Below are positions 37,977 through 46,385 of a stretch of DNA of 64,000 nucleotides, in pieces (within the stretch, counting starts at the first letter, position 1; every line of letters begins with the position of its first letter). The position numbers and the translations under genes are program-made. The notes under the pieces are model-generated. The model was not told where the DNA came from and made no database searches. It was given only the letters and a program-made list of their open reading frames with translations. Location of the stretch: contig CAVTIC010000006.1 of NCBI GenBank assembly GCA_963734685.1, forward strand, positions 310,001 through 374,000, written 5' to 3'. This DNA comes from JAOUEA01 sp963734685. GTDB lineage: Bacteria; Actinomycetota; UBA4738; HRBIN12.

Positions 37977-38422
37977 CGTCGGAACGGTTCCTGTCGGAGG
38001 AGGAGGTGGCTTGGCGCGACCTGTGCGGCGTGTTCGATCGCGTCCCCACCCACCGATTCGAGGAACCGACCCTCACCCCCGAGGGCTGGTCGGCCAAGGA
38101 TGCGATGTTCCACATCGCGGGTTGGATGGCCGACTGCGGGGTGCAGCTCGAGCGCATCCGGGCCGGGACCTTCGACCCCGCCGAGGAGACACGCGACACG
38201 ATCGAACGGCAGAACCGGACGTGGTTCGAGGAGTCGCGAGCGATGAGCCCGGGCGACGTCCGCACCGGGTTCGCCGCCGCCCGGCAGCGCATGCGCGAAG
38301 CGTTCGGGACGTTGAACGAGCTCCCACCGAACGCGATCGAGTGGTTCGAGGAATCCGGCGCGCTCCACTACGCGGCCCACGCGATTGATCTCCGCGAGTG
38401 GTTGGGGGACAGCACGGCATGA
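37973..38422 (+). CDS. DinB-superfamily (maleylpyruvate isomerase N-terminal-like) protein
   Basis: The 149-residue helical protein has the superfamily's spaced metal-ligand histidines: AKDAMFHIAGWMADC in helix 2 and LHYAAHAIDLREWL at the end. Members act as thiol-dependent enzymes or metal-binding stress proteins; the role here is not known. ATG 37973 overlaps the obg stop by 4 bp, so it is translated with obg. Where many Actinobacteria have proB and proA between obg and nadD, this genome has only this gene. Confidence 0.7.
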   Translation: MTSERFLSEEEVAWRDLCGVFDRVPTHRFEEPTLTPEGWSAKDAMFHIAGWMADCGVQLERIRAGTFDPAEETRDTIERQNRTWFEESRAMSPGDVRTGFAAARQRMREAFGTLNELPPNAIEWFEESGALHYAAHAIDLREWLGDSTA

Positions 38423-38471
38423 GCGTGCAGTCGCCAACCCTGACCTCCACAGAGGGGTCGGTCTCGCCCAC

Positions 38472-38477
38472 TACGAT
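38472..38477 (+). promoter_or_regulatory. Possible -10 box of nadD (leaderless pattern)
   Basis: TACGAT ends 7 nt before GTG 38485. It includes part of the alternative ATG at 38476, which would be lost from the mRNA if this promoter is used. Confidence 0.35.
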
Positions 38478-38484
38478 GGGCGGC

Positions 38485-39081
38485 GTGAGGACGCGCCTGG
38501 GGGTCATGGGCGGCACGTTCGACCCGATCCACTACGGACACCTGGTCACTGCCGAGGAGGCGTTGCACCAGTTCGAGCTCGACGAGGTCGTGTTCGTGCC
38601 CACCGGGAGCCCGTGGATGAAGGAGCACGAGGACGTCTCGCCGCCGGAGGACCGCTACCTCATGACCGTGATCGCGACGGCGTCGAACCCGTTGTTCCAC
38701 GTGTCGCGCATGGAGGTGGACCGTGACGGTCCGACCTACGCCGTCGACACACTGCGGGAGCTGCGCCATGAGCGTGGCGACGCCGTCGACCTGTTCTTCG
38801 TGACCGGCGCCGATGCGGTGCTCGAGATCTTCCAGTGGAAGCAGCCCGACGAGCTGTTCGACCTTGCGCACTTCATCGCGGCGACCAGGCCTGGGTTCGA
38901 TATCGCGGCGTTCGAGGCGCATGCCGAGACGAAGCACCCGGGCATCACGGTCATGAACGTCCCCGCCCTCGCGATCTCCTCGACCGATGTGCGCGCGCGG
39001 GTGCACGCGGGCAGGCCGATCCGATACCTGGTGCCCGAAGGTGTGAAGAGCTACATCGAGAAGGCGGGGCTCTACCTGTGA
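38485..39081 (+). CDS. nadD: Nicotinate-nucleotide adenylyltransferase
   Basis: The product (198 residues from GTG 38485) has the nucleotidyltransferase signature GGTFDPIHYGHLV at the N-terminus and ISSTDVRARVHAGRPIRYLVP near the end. It makes deamido-NAD from nicotinate mononucleotide. Three starts compete: ATG 38419 (4-bp overlap with the previous gene and a GGGGG site), ATG 38476 and GTG 38485; the last gives the family N-terminus and has a TACGAT box 7 nt upstream. The order nadD, LytR_C gene, rsfS with 4-bp overlaps marks one operon. Confidence 0.92.
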   Translation: MRTRLGVMGGTFDPIHYGHLVTAEEALHQFELDEVVFVPTGSPWMKEHEDVSPPEDRYLMTVIATASNPLFHVSRMEVDRDGPTYAVDTLRELRHERGDAVDLFFVTGADAVLEIFQWKQPDELFDLAHFIAATRPGFDIAAFEAHAETKHPGITVMNVPALAISSTDVRARVHAGRPIRYLVPEGVKSYIEKAGLYL

Positions 39082-40181
39082 GCGCCACGGGAACCCCGGG
39101 CGGGCCCGTGCGCCCGACCCGGGCGGCGCGCAACGCGCGGAACCGCCGGGTGCACCGCGCCATCGTGGCCGGGGTCGTGGCCGCGCTGGTGGTCGCGGCC
39201 GGCGGCCTCTGGCTGGTCGGACGGGGGGGTGGGAACGACGCGTCGCCGACCAACGACGACACCGGCGGGCAGGCGCCGCCCCCCGAGACGAGGTTCCTGG
39301 CCCTGCAGGTCAAGGGCGGGCCGGCGCCGTTGCTCGCGGTGGTCGGTGTCCCCGGCGAGGGTGCGCCCGTGGTGATGCCCCTCGCGGCCGAACTGACGAT
39401 CGTCGTACCGGGCCAGGGTGAGACGTCGATGACGGGTGTCGCGGCATTGCCCGGTGACGCGATGCGCGTGGCGCTCTCGAACATGATCGGCGTGTGGATC
39501 GAGCACTTCGCGGTGCTCTCGCTCGGCGAACTCGCGGCGGCCATCGAGGCCGAAGGAGGGGTGACCGTGACCCTGCCGTCGGCCTATCCGACCGAGAACG
39601 GGGTGCTCGGCCCCGGGGAGGTCTCGCTCTCCGGCGCGCAGGCGCGCGCGTTCCTGGCGGGCGCGACCGACGACGCGGCGGTGCGTTGGGAGATCCTGCT
39701 CGGGGCGGTGCTTGCTCGCCCTCCCTCGCTGCCCGCGACCGGTTCGATCGAGACCGACGACGCCCGGGCGGTCACCGAGATGCTTGCCGACGCCCGCGGG
39801 GCCGAGGTGCTCGACGTCCCCACGGTGCGCCTGACGGCGACCGTGATCGTTCCGGTGTACGAGTCCCTGGACCAGCTGCTGTCGGATACGCTCGGCACCA
39901 CGCCGCCGGTGCCCGCGATCGTGCAGAACGGCAGCGGGGAGCCGGGGGTCGGCGAGGCCGTGGGGATCCAGATCATCCCGGTCGGATTCCGGGTAACGCT
40001 CTCGCAGAACGCGCAGAGCTTCGACCTCGCCACGACCGACATCTTCGCCAACGGCGTCGACCACGAAGGCGATGCTCGCTCGGCCAAGGCGGCGCTCGGC
40101 GTCGGGCGTGTTCGCGTGTCCCAGGTACCATCGGGTATCGGCGACATCACGATCGTGGTGGGGAAGGACTTCACGGCTTGA
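39078..40181 (+). CDS. Membrane-anchored LytR_C-domain protein (LCP-like)
   Basis: The 367-residue product from GTG 39078 has a basic N-terminus, one membrane helix (VAGVVAALVVAAGGLWLV, about residues 32-49), a divergent LytR-CpsA-Psr-like middle part (residues about 90-250, with VIEHFAVLSLGELAAAI-type sequence) and a C-terminal LytR_C domain (about 285-365, PAIVQNGSGEPGVGEAV). LCP proteins attach glycopolymers to peptidoglycan; the catalytic Arg/Asp set of active LCP enzymes is not evident, so a structural or regulatory role is possible. Such genes commonly lie between nadD and rsfS in Actinobacteria. Confidence 0.78.
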   Translation: MSATGTPGGPVRPTRAARNARNRRVHRAIVAGVVAALVVAAGGLWLVGRGGGNDASPTNDDTGGQAPPPETRFLALQVKGGPAPLLAVVGVPGEGAPVVMPLAAELTIVVPGQGETSMTGVAALPGDAMRVALSNMIGVWIEHFAVLSLGELAAAIEAEGGVTVTLPSAYPTENGVLGPGEVSLSGAQARAFLAGATDDAAVRWEILLGAVLARPPSLPATGSIETDDARAVTEMLADARGAEVLDVPTVRLTATVIVPVYESLDQLLSDTLGTTPPVPAIVQNGSGEPGVGEAVGIQIIPVGFRVTLSQNAQSFDLATTDIFANGVDHEGDARSAKAALGVGRVRVSQVPSGIGDITIVVGKDFTA

Positions 40182-40592
40182 CGCAGGAGCAGGGCACGAC
40201 GGGAGGCGGCGCGAGCGCGCTGCCGCCCAGCCGCGACGTGGCGGTCGCGGCGGCCCGCGCCTCCGCCGACAAGCAGGCCACCGACATCGTCGTCCTCGAT
40301 GTGTCGAAGATCATCGTGATCACCGACCTCTTCGTGATCTGCACGGCGACGACCCAGCGGCAGATCCGCACGGTGATCGATGCGGTGGAGGAGGCCATTG
40401 CGTGGGCTCGGCGTGAAGCCGATGCGCCGCGAGGGAGAGCCCGAGGCCGGCTGGTGGTTGCTCGACTACGTCGACGTGGTCGTGCACGTGTTCGGCGAGG
40501 AGGAACGCGCCTACTACGACCTGGAACGGCTCTGGTCCGATGCCCCGCATGTCGAGTGGGAGGCTTCGGACGCAGCCTCGAGTGCCCGATAG
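40178..40592 (+). CDS. rsfS: Ribosomal silencing factor RsfS, interrupted by a frameshift
   Basis: TTG 40178 overlaps the previous stop by 4 bp. The first frame gives ADKQATDIVVLDVSKIIVIT and CTATTQRQIRTVIDAVEEAI; near 40405-40412 the RsfS sequence continues in the +1 frame as VKPMRREGEPEAGWWLLDY, VVVHVFGEEERAYYDLERLW up to the stop at 40592. One extra C in GCTCGGCG would explain the change. The uncorrected first frame runs to 40597 with an unrelated arginine-rich tail. RsfS binds L14 and blocks subunit joining in starvation. Whether the indel is real or an assembly error is open; both halves are otherwise well conserved. Confidence 0.8.
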
Positions 40593-40607
40593 GATGAACC
40601 GTACCGA

Positions 40608-40680
40608 GGGCCCATAGCTCAGCTGGTAGAGCGCTTGGCTGGCAGCCAAGAGGTCAGGGGTTCGACTCCCCTTGGGTCCA
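40608..40680 (+). tRNA. tRNA-Ala (anticodon GGC)
   Basis: A 73-nt cloverleaf: acceptor stem GGGCCCA/TGGGTCC with one G-U pair, D arm GCTC-GAGC, anticodon stem CTTGG/CCAAG with loop CTGGCAG (anticodon GGC), T arm AGGGG-TTCGACT-CCCCT, discriminator A. The CCA end is not encoded: CAC follows. The downstream repeat copies do continue with CCA, which suggests that the native 3' end was displaced by integration. It lies 15 bp after rsfS. Confidence 0.96.
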
Positions 40681-40681
40681 C
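40636..40681 (+). repeat. Left copy of the 46-bp direct repeat (attL-like), inside tRNA-Ala
   Basis: These 46 bases cover the second half of the anticodon stem-loop region through the tRNA 3' end and recur without mismatch at 48582-48627. Tyrosine-recombinase elements typically use exactly this part of a tRNA gene. Confidence 0.8.
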
Positions 40682-40682
40682 A

Positions 40683-41047
40683 CTCAGCCTCCTCTTCCGA
40701 CGGATCAGGTTTGCGGAGGTTGCGGTTCCAGGGGAGTCCGGACGGCCTTTCATCCAGCAGGGTTCGAGGCGATGGTCGTTTCGGGATAGGAGCCTCCAGT
40801 GACCGCTCGTCCGGGCTGTCCACTCCAGATGGTGAAGAGGGAACGGTTGCGGACGAAAGGTGGCCGGATGACGACACCTACCAGCACGGCTCGGCGGGCT
40901 GTCGAGGGATGTGCCCTTACTGATGAGCCGTTTCGTGCGGAAGGGCTCTCCCCCACCTCCTCGGGGACGACCCGGCGGCGACCGCTTCCATCGCCCGTTC
41001 CTCCGGGCAGTAGAGCGGACGGAGCGCTGGGCCATCGACCGAGCGTC
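40683..41047. other. Intergenic stretch without a recognisable gene
   Basis: About 365 bp between tRNA-Ala and the TolB-like gene. Open frames exist on both strands, but none resembles a known protein or has a convincing ribosome-binding site. The minus-strand frame that runs into the tRNA (reading RGVEPLTSWLPAK) is a tRNA antisense artefact. Confidence 0.5.
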
Positions 41048-42211
41048 TCAGCGCGCCGGACTCAGCGACTGCCAATCGCCCGAACCGGTCCCGTTAACGA
41101 GGCGACGGAGTTCGGAGCCATCCGCCCGGATGCTCCAGAGCGAACTCACGCCTTGGCCCATGTCTTCTGCCCTCGAGAAGAGGATCTGATCACCCTCGGG
41201 CGAGAACTCGATGACCCAGAGTAGGTCCGACCCGCCCGCGCCGGCCACGAGCGACGTCACCTCGCCTGTCGTCACGTCGAGCACACGGAGCTCGGTGGAC
41301 GCCGGACCCCTTCCCTCCGAGTAGATGAAGGCGATCCGATCACCGGTCGGCGACCATACGGGGCGCTCGACGCGAGGCGCGATCACCTCCTGAGCGTCCG
41401 AACCATCGGCTGCGGCAACCACGAGCGACCCGTTGTGGTCGAGGTAGGCGACTCGCGATCCGTCGGGCGAATACGCGGCGTCCTTCGATCGTGGATCATC
41501 CGGCGGGAGTTGTCGTGGCGTGCTGCCGTCGAGCGGGATCTCCACGCCGTGAGGAACCAAGAGCGATGCGCCGTCCGACGACCACACAGGGTCGTAGTCT
41601 CCGGGCGCCATCAGCCCGCCCGGCAGCTCGAGCACCGCTTGGCGCTCACCGTCTAGCCCGTAGACGCCGATCGTCTTGCCCCAGGTGATCCACGTCGCGA
41701 TGCGAGTGGAGTCGGGCGACCAGGAGATGAGCCACCCCTCGCTGGGGATCGACGCGACGACCTCGCCCTCCGGATCGAAGATCACGGCGTCCCACCACGA
41801 CGACGAGCCGTCCTGACACCTCGCGTATCGAGCGGCGAGATACCGTCCGTCGGGCGACCAGATCGTCCCCTCCGCCCAGGGGTCGTCTGTGCCTGCCCAG
41901 TAGTCGTGCGTGCAACCGCCGGCCCCGGGAAGACCGTTGACGATCCGGACGGGGTTCGCACCGTTCCAGTCGGCCACGTAGAGATCGCCATCGAGGAAGT
42001 ACGCGAGGGCGCCCAAGGGCATCGGCGAGGGTTGGGCTGGCCGATCTCCAGTTTGCGCCGGCTCGTCGAGGGCTCTCGAACCGGTCTCCTCGACTCCCGC
42101 CTCCCCGCTGCATGCGGCCGCCGTGAGCACAAGGCTCGTGACGATCGCCAAGAGCACCCGGCCAGTGAAACGCGTTGCTGCTCCGTTGCGGACTACTTGC
42201 GAGGCGCTCAT
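41048..42211 (-). CDS. TolB-like beta-propeller lipoprotein
   Basis: The 387-residue product starts at ATG 42211 after a strong GGAGGAG site. A signal peptide ends in the lipobox LTAAAC (Cys about residue 33), followed by a Pro/Ser linker and a propeller of WD40-like PD40 blades: IWSPDGRYLAARY, ISWSPDSTRIATW, VWSSDGASLLVPH, AYSPDGSRVAYLD, VWSPTGDRIAFIY and IEFSPEGDQILFS. It would be anchored outside the membrane and bind a protein or ligand. The open frame extends to 42976 but overlaps the divergent giant gene. It may be the extracytoplasmic partner of that gene, whose own end is also a propeller. Confidence 0.82.
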   Translation of the reverse strand: MSASQVVRNGAATRFTGRVLLAIVTSLVLTAAACSGEAGVEETGSRALDEPAQTGDRPAQPSPMPLGALAYFLDGDLYVADWNGANPVRIVNGLPGAGGCTHDYWAGTDDPWAEGTIWSPDGRYLAARYARCQDGSSSWWDAVIFDPEGEVVASIPSEGWLISWSPDSTRIATWITWGKTIGVYGLDGERQAVLELPGGLMAPGDYDPVWSSDGASLLVPHGVEIPLDGSTPRQLPPDDPRSKDAAYSPDGSRVAYLDHNGSLVVAAADGSDAQEVIAPRVERPVWSPTGDRIAFIYSEGRGPASTELRVLDVTTGEVTSLVAGAGGSDLLWVIEFSPEGDQILFSRAEDMGQGVSSLWSIRADGSELRRLVNGTGSGDWQSLSPAR

Positions 42212-42406
42212 TTCGCTCTCCTCCCTATCAACTGCCGCTCCTATGAGGACCATGACCCGAGGTTGGCGGATGGGACTTGAGAGCGGCTGGAAGCCTCCAC
42301 ATTCAGCCGTTCTCAAGTGCCTCGCTCGAGGATGGAGCCCGTGACCAAGCGACAGAACGAAGCCGGCGTATGGCAGGCGGGAGCCCGAGGGTCGATACTC
42401 GGCCGC

Positions 42407-43381
42407 ATGGGGCAGATCGGTCGGGTTCCCCATGGACTGGCCAGGAAGCCTGGCCGGGACGCGGAAGGCAGCACGGCTCCGGACGAAACGGCCGAGGAGA
42501 TCAGGGTCTTCTTGGTCGCGGACGTCCGCGGATACACCGTGTTCACGCAGGAGCGGGGCGATGAAGCGGCTGCCAGCCTCGCGGCGACGTTCGCGGATAT
42601 CGCTCGAGAGCACGTCCAGGCTCGGGACGGATCCGTGATCGAGCTGCGGGGAGACGAAGCCCTCGCGGTGTTCCGTTCCCCTCGTCAGGCCATCAGGGCG
42701 GCAGTCGAGTTGCAGGCGGGCCTTCTCCAGGCAACGAGGACCGCCCCGGATCTTCCGCTCCCTGTCGGGATCGGGCTGGACGCCGGTGAGGCGGTGCCGG
42801 TCGAGGGCGGGTACCGGGGCGGGGCCCTGAACCTCGCGGCAAGGCTCTGCGGCGAGGCCGGTCCGGGCGAGATCCTCGCCAGTCAGAACCTCGTTCACCT
42901 CGCCCGCACGGTCGATGGCGTTCGGTACCTGGATCGCGGCGAGCTGCACTTCAAGGGGCTCTCGGATCCCGTGCACGTCCTGACCATCGCTTCGGAGGAG
43001 GACGACGTCGCGGAACAGATCCGAGCGCTGCTACCCACGCGGCCGGCGCGTCCCGTCTACGGAGGGAGGATGCAGTTCGGCGTTCTCGGGCCACTCGAGG
43101 TGGACGCGGGGGGCGGCCCCATCGCGCTCGGCGGGCCGAAGCAACGCGCGGTGCTGGCGCATCTGATCTTGCGCGCGAACGAGCTCGTGCCTGCCGAGAC
43201 GCTCGTCGACGAGATCTGGGCCGACGAGCCGCCCGAGAAAGCCCGGAACGTCATCCAGACTTACGTCTCGCACCTTCGGAAGGCCCTCGGCCGCGACCGG
43301 ATCCAGAGCCAAGCACCCGGGCTACCGCCTGAGGCTCGATCCCTCCGAGTTGGACGCCACGCGGTTTCGACGCGCTCATGA
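42407..43381 (+). CDS. Fragment 1 of the giant gene: class III nucleotidyl cyclase plus OmpR-type DNA-binding domain
   Basis: The first open frame encodes a CHD domain with the first metal Asp in VADVRGYTVF, the second in ELRGDEALAVF, and the transition-state Asn and Arg in LNLAARLCGEAG. The Lys that selects the purine, normally four residues before the second Asp, is Glu. A winged helix follows (MQFGVLGPLEVDAGG, QRAVLAHLILRANELVP, VIQTYVSHLRKALG). The frame is lost at about 43315, giving an unrelated tail to 43381. Confidence 0.65.
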   Translation: MGQIGRVPHGLARKPGRDAEGSTAPDETAEEIRVFLVADVRGYTVFTQERGDEAAASLAATFADIAREHVQARDGSVIELRGDEALAVFRSPRQAIRAAVELQAGLLQATRTAPDLPLPVGIGLDAGEAVPVEGGYRGGALNLAARLCGEAGPGEILASQNLVHLARTVDGVRYLDRGELHFKGLSDPVHVLTIASEEDDVAEQIRALLPTRPARPVYGGRMQFGVLGPLEVDAGGGPIALGGPKQRAVLAHLILRANELVPAETLVDEIWADEPPEKARNVIQTYVSHLRKALGRDRIQSQAPGLPPEARSLRVGRHAVSTRS

Positions 43382-43519
43382 AAGACGCGGAGAAGGCCCT
43401 CCCCGTGGATCCGAGCATCGCGGTCGGCACGCTCGACGACGCTCTGTCCCTGTGGCGCGGGCCGGCCCTCGCCGACCTCGCCGACCAATCCTCGCTCTTG
43501 GCCGAGGCCGCCCGGCTCG

Positions 43520-44266
43520 ATGAGCTTCGGCTCGAGGCTCAGGAAGTCAGGATCGAGGGCCTGCTGGCAGGCGGCGTCGCAGGCCAGGGCGATCGGGGAA
43601 CTGGAGACCCTGCTGGCACGGCATCCCTGGCGGGAAAGCCTCTGGGGCCTCCTGATGCTGGCCTACTACCGAGAAGGACGACAGGCCGAGGCGCTGCGTT
43701 CGTTCCAGCGAGCCAGAGAGATCCTGGCAGACGAGCTGGGTATCGATCCCTCCCCGGAGCTCCTGAGGCTGCACGAACGGGTGCTGCAGCAGGATCCCGG
43801 ACTCGATCTGCGGGGAGAGCCCCTCCGCGGCTACCGGCTCCTGGAGAAGGTCGACGACGGACCTACCGGGGCCGTCTTCCGGGCGATCCAACCCCACGTC
43901 GAACGTGACGTGGCCGTCAAGATCTTCCACGAAGGCATCGCCGCCGACCCGGAGTTCGTCCGTCGCTTCGACCCGGATGCTCAGGCCATCGCTGCCTTGG
44001 AGCATCCGCACATCGCCCCGATCTACGACTACTGGCGGGAGCCGGGTCGTGCCTACATCGTCTCTCGCTACCTCGCGCGGGGGGAGCCTTCGAGCCATCG
44101 AGGAACGAGGGGAGCCGCTGGAGCGGGACCGGGTCCTTCGCGATCGTCGAGCAGGTTTCGTTGGCGCTCGCGTTCGCCCACCGCCAGGGGGTCGCGCACG
44201 GGAACGTTGGATCGTCCAACATCCTGTTCGACCCGGAAGGGAACGCCTATCTCGGGGACTTCCTGA
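43520..44266 (+). CDS. Fragment 2 of the giant gene: end of BTAD and N-lobe of the kinase-like domain
   Basis: From about 43570 this frame carries the BTAD helices (IGELETLLARHPWRESLW, ALRSFQRAREILADELGID) and then RGYRLLEKVDDG, VERDVAVKIF with the beta-3 Lys, and HPHIAPIYDYWRE. After about 44078 (a run of six G) the kinase sequence passes to the next frame, so the remainder to 44266 is out of frame. The preceding BTAD part (LDDALSLWRGPALADLADQS) is in another frame at 43378-43560. Confidence 0.5.
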   Translation: MSFGSRLRKSGSRACWQAASQARAIGELETLLARHPWRESLWGLLMLAYYREGRQAEALRSFQRAREILADELGIDPSPELLRLHERVLQQDPGLDLRGEPLRGYRLLEKVDDGPTGAVFRAIQPHVERDVAVKIFHEGIAADPEFVRRFDPDAQAIAALEHPHIAPIYDYWREPGRAYIVSRYLARGEPSSHRGTRGAAGAGPGPSRSSSRFRWRSRSPTARGSRTGTLDRPTSCSTRKGTPISGTS

Positions 44267-45261
44267 TCAGGGGCGGCCCGGCGCCTGACCCCGCGGAGGA
44301 CGTCCGGGAGCTCGCCCGGTTCGTCAAGCGCGTGCTGCCGAACGAAACGTCCTTCGGCGAGCTGACTGACAGGGCTGAGCTCGGGACGAGCGAACCCGAG
44401 GCGGATGCGTTCGCCGTGGCGGCCCGCACGGCTCTCGAACCCACGGCGATCGTCTCTCCTCGACGTGCCGAGGAGCGGAACCCCTACAAGGGCCTCCGAG
44501 CGTTCACCGAGGCCGACGCCAACGACTTCTTCGGGCGGGGGGAGCTCACCCAGCGCCTCGTCGCCAGGCTGAAGGAGGGTCGGGGCCCGGATCCAGGTTC
44601 CTCGCCGTCGTCGGCCCGAGTGGGGGCGGGAAGTCCTCCGTGGTGCGCGCGGGACTGGTTCCGGCGATCAGGCAGGGGGCTTTGGAGAGCCCGGAGGATC
44701 CCTTCATCGCCGAGATGTTCCCCGGATCACACCCCATCGACGAGCTCGAGGCCGCGCTCCTTCGGATCGCGGTGCGTCCTGTGCCACGCCTGCACGACCG
44801 GCTCGATTCAGGATCTCGTGGCCTGCTCGAGGCGGTCGATCTGGTTGCGCCCGGCCGGGCGGAAGTCGTGCTCGTGGTCGATCAGTTCGAGGAGGTCTTC
44901 ACCCTCACCGACGGAGGAGCGCGAGCGGGAGCTCTTCCTCGAGGCGCTTCGCGTCGCCACCGCCGACCCGGAGAGCCGGCTCCGCGTCATCGTGACCCTC
45001 CGGGCGGACTTCTACGACCGCCCACTCATCTACCCGCGTTTCGGGGAGCTGCTCGCCGACCGGACCGAAGCGGTTCCTCGCCCTCACACCCGACGAGCTC
45101 GAGCAGGCGATCCGAGGGCCGATCGAACGGGTCGGCGTGCCGGGCCGAGTCCGGATTGGTGGCGGAGATGGTCGCCGACGTCGCCCATCAACCCGGCGCC
45201 CTCCCGCTTCTGCAATACGCCCTCACGGAGCTCTTCGAGCGTCGAGACGAGGACGGATTGA
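44161..45261 (+). CDS. Fragment 3 of the giant gene: kinase C-lobe and start of nSTAND1 (frame interrupted)
   Basis: This frame gives LALAFAHRQGVAHGNVGSSN with the degenerate catalytic loop HGNVGSSNIL (HRD Asp replaced by Asn) and GDFLI, then the nSTAND1 entry NPYKGLRAF and DFFGRGELTQRLVARL. The Walker A region from about 44590 is in a different frame; the frame becomes genuine again at about 44920-45070 (TEERERELFLEALRVATADP, VIVTLRADFYDRPL), then loses sense. Confidence 0.5.
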   Translation: MALAFAHRQGVAHGNVGSSNILFDPEGNAYLGDFLIRGGPAPDPAEDVRELARFVKRVLPNETSFGELTDRAELGTSEPEADAFAVAARTALEPTAIVSPRRAEERNPYKGLRAFTEADANDFFGRGELTQRLVARLKEGRGPDPGSSPSSARVGAGSPPWCARDWFRRSGRGLWRARRIPSSPRCSPDHTPSTSSRPRSFGSRCVLCHACTTGSIQDLVACSRRSIWLRPAGRKSCSWSISSRRSSPSPTEERERELFLEALRVATADPESRLRVIVTLRADFYDRPLIYPRFGELLADRTEAVPRPHTRRARAGDPRADRTGRRAGPSPDWWRRWSPTSPINPAPSRFCNTPSRSSSSVETRTD

Positions 45262-46280
45262 CCCTCACCGCGTATCAGGAGATCGGCGGGATCACGGGCT
45301 CTTTGTCCGCGCGAGCCGAACGCATCTTCGAGGCGACCGACCGCCAGGGCCGCCGGGCCACGAAACAGACCTTCCTACGGTTGGTCACGTTGGGAGAGGG
45401 CCGCCAGGACACGCGCCGCCGGGTCGCCCGGAGTGAGCTCGACGCTCTCGAGGTTGAACGCGGGGCGATCGACGATGTCGTGGATACCTTCGGGCGCCAC
45501 CGGCTCTTCACCTTCGATCGGGAGCCCTCCACCCGGGAGCCCACGGTCGAGATCGCGCACGAGGCGCTGCTGAGCGCCTGGGGACGGCTGCGAACGTGGA
45601 TCGATGACGCGAGAGAGGACCTCCGTCAAGAGCGAGGCCTCGCTCGGGCAGCCGCAGAGTGGCGAGGCTCCGACGGCGACAAGAGCTTCCTCATGCGGGG
45701 CGCACGACTCGAGCAGTTCGAGACGTGGGCTGCGAGTACGGACCTTGCGATCGCGCGGCCCGAGCGCGCGTACTTGAAGGCGAGCGTTGAACAGCGCGAT
45801 CAGGACCGGGAGGACGATGAGCGGCGACGTGAGCGAGAGGCGAAGATCGAGCGGCGATCGGCCCGGCGGCTCCGGGGCCTGGTTGCCGTCTTCGCGGCCG
45901 CGGCTCTCATCGCCGGATCGCTCACCGTCGTCGCGACGAACCAAAGCGGCCGGGCGGGCCGCGAAGCCGAACGGGCCGAGCGCGAGGCGCGGATCGCGAA
46001 GGCGAGGGAGCTCGCGGCGGCCGCGGTCGCGAATCTCGAGGTCGACGCGGAGCTCAGCGTCTTGCTCGCGACCGAGGCCGTCGAGACCACGCGCTCGTCG
46101 GACGAGGACCGTTCTCCCCGAAGTGGAGGAAGCGCTCCACAGCGCCGTCGTGGCGTCACGGCTCGAGCTGGAGGTGCCCGAGTTAGGCGGACTCCTTGCC
46201 TGGAGCTCGAAGGGAGTCTTCGTGACCGAGGGCGCCGAGAACTCGGGCATGATCGACATCAGGGACGACGAGACGGGTGA
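44640..46280 (+). CDS. Fragment 4 of the giant gene: nSTAND1 NTPase core, winged helix and membrane segment
   Basis: The frame carries VVRAGLVPAIRQG just after Walker A, VVLVVDQFEEVFTL (Walker B), and after a stretch read in other frames (44915-45143) VAEMVADVAHQPGALPLLQY, ALTELFERRDEDGLTLTAY and IAHEALLSAWGRLRTWIDD, typical of nSTAND1 proteins. A membrane helix (LVAVFAAAALIAGSLTVVA) and a charged helix (AERAEREARIAKARELAAAA) link it to the propeller. The frame is lost near 46110. Confidence 0.6.
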   Translation: MVRAGLVPAIRQGALESPEDPFIAEMFPGSHPIDELEAALLRIAVRPVPRLHDRLDSGSRGLLEAVDLVAPGRAEVVLVVDQFEEVFTLTDGGARAGALPRGASRRHRRPGEPAPRHRDPPGGLLRPPTHLPAFRGAARRPDRSGSSPSHPTSSSRRSEGRSNGSACRAESGLVAEMVADVAHQPGALPLLQYALTELFERRDEDGLTLTAYQEIGGITGSLSARAERIFEATDRQGRRATKQTFLRLVTLGEGRQDTRRRVARSELDALEVERGAIDDVVDTFGRHRLFTFDREPSTREPTVEIAHEALLSAWGRLRTWIDDAREDLRQERGLARAAAEWRGSDGDKSFLMRGARLEQFETWAASTDLAIARPERAYLKASVEQRDQDREDDERRREREAKIERRSARRLRGLVAVFAAAALIAGSLTVVATNQSGRAGREAERAEREARIAKARELAAAAVANLEVDAELSVLLATEAVETTRSSDEDRSPRSGGSAPQRRRGVTARAGGARVRRTPCLELEGSLRDRGRRELGHDRHQGRRDG

Positions 46281-46385
46281 GAGTGTCCTCACATTCAAGG
46301 CACACGACGCGGACATCAACGACGTCGCGTTCAGTCCGGACGGCTCGCTGCTTGCCACGACCGGCGACGACGGGACGCTCAAGGT

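Noticed and set aside
40619..41035. Minus-strand frame reading RGVEPLTSWLPAKRS through tRNA-Ala
   Set aside because: It is the antisense of the tRNA 3' half, a well-known source of false hypothetical proteins. The same artefact occurs at 48328-49044 over the second repeat.
42212..42976. Extension of the TolB-like lipoprotein gene up to 42976
   Set aside because: It would lie antisense to the cyclase domain and would bury the signal peptide; ATG 42211 has a strong ribosome-binding site.
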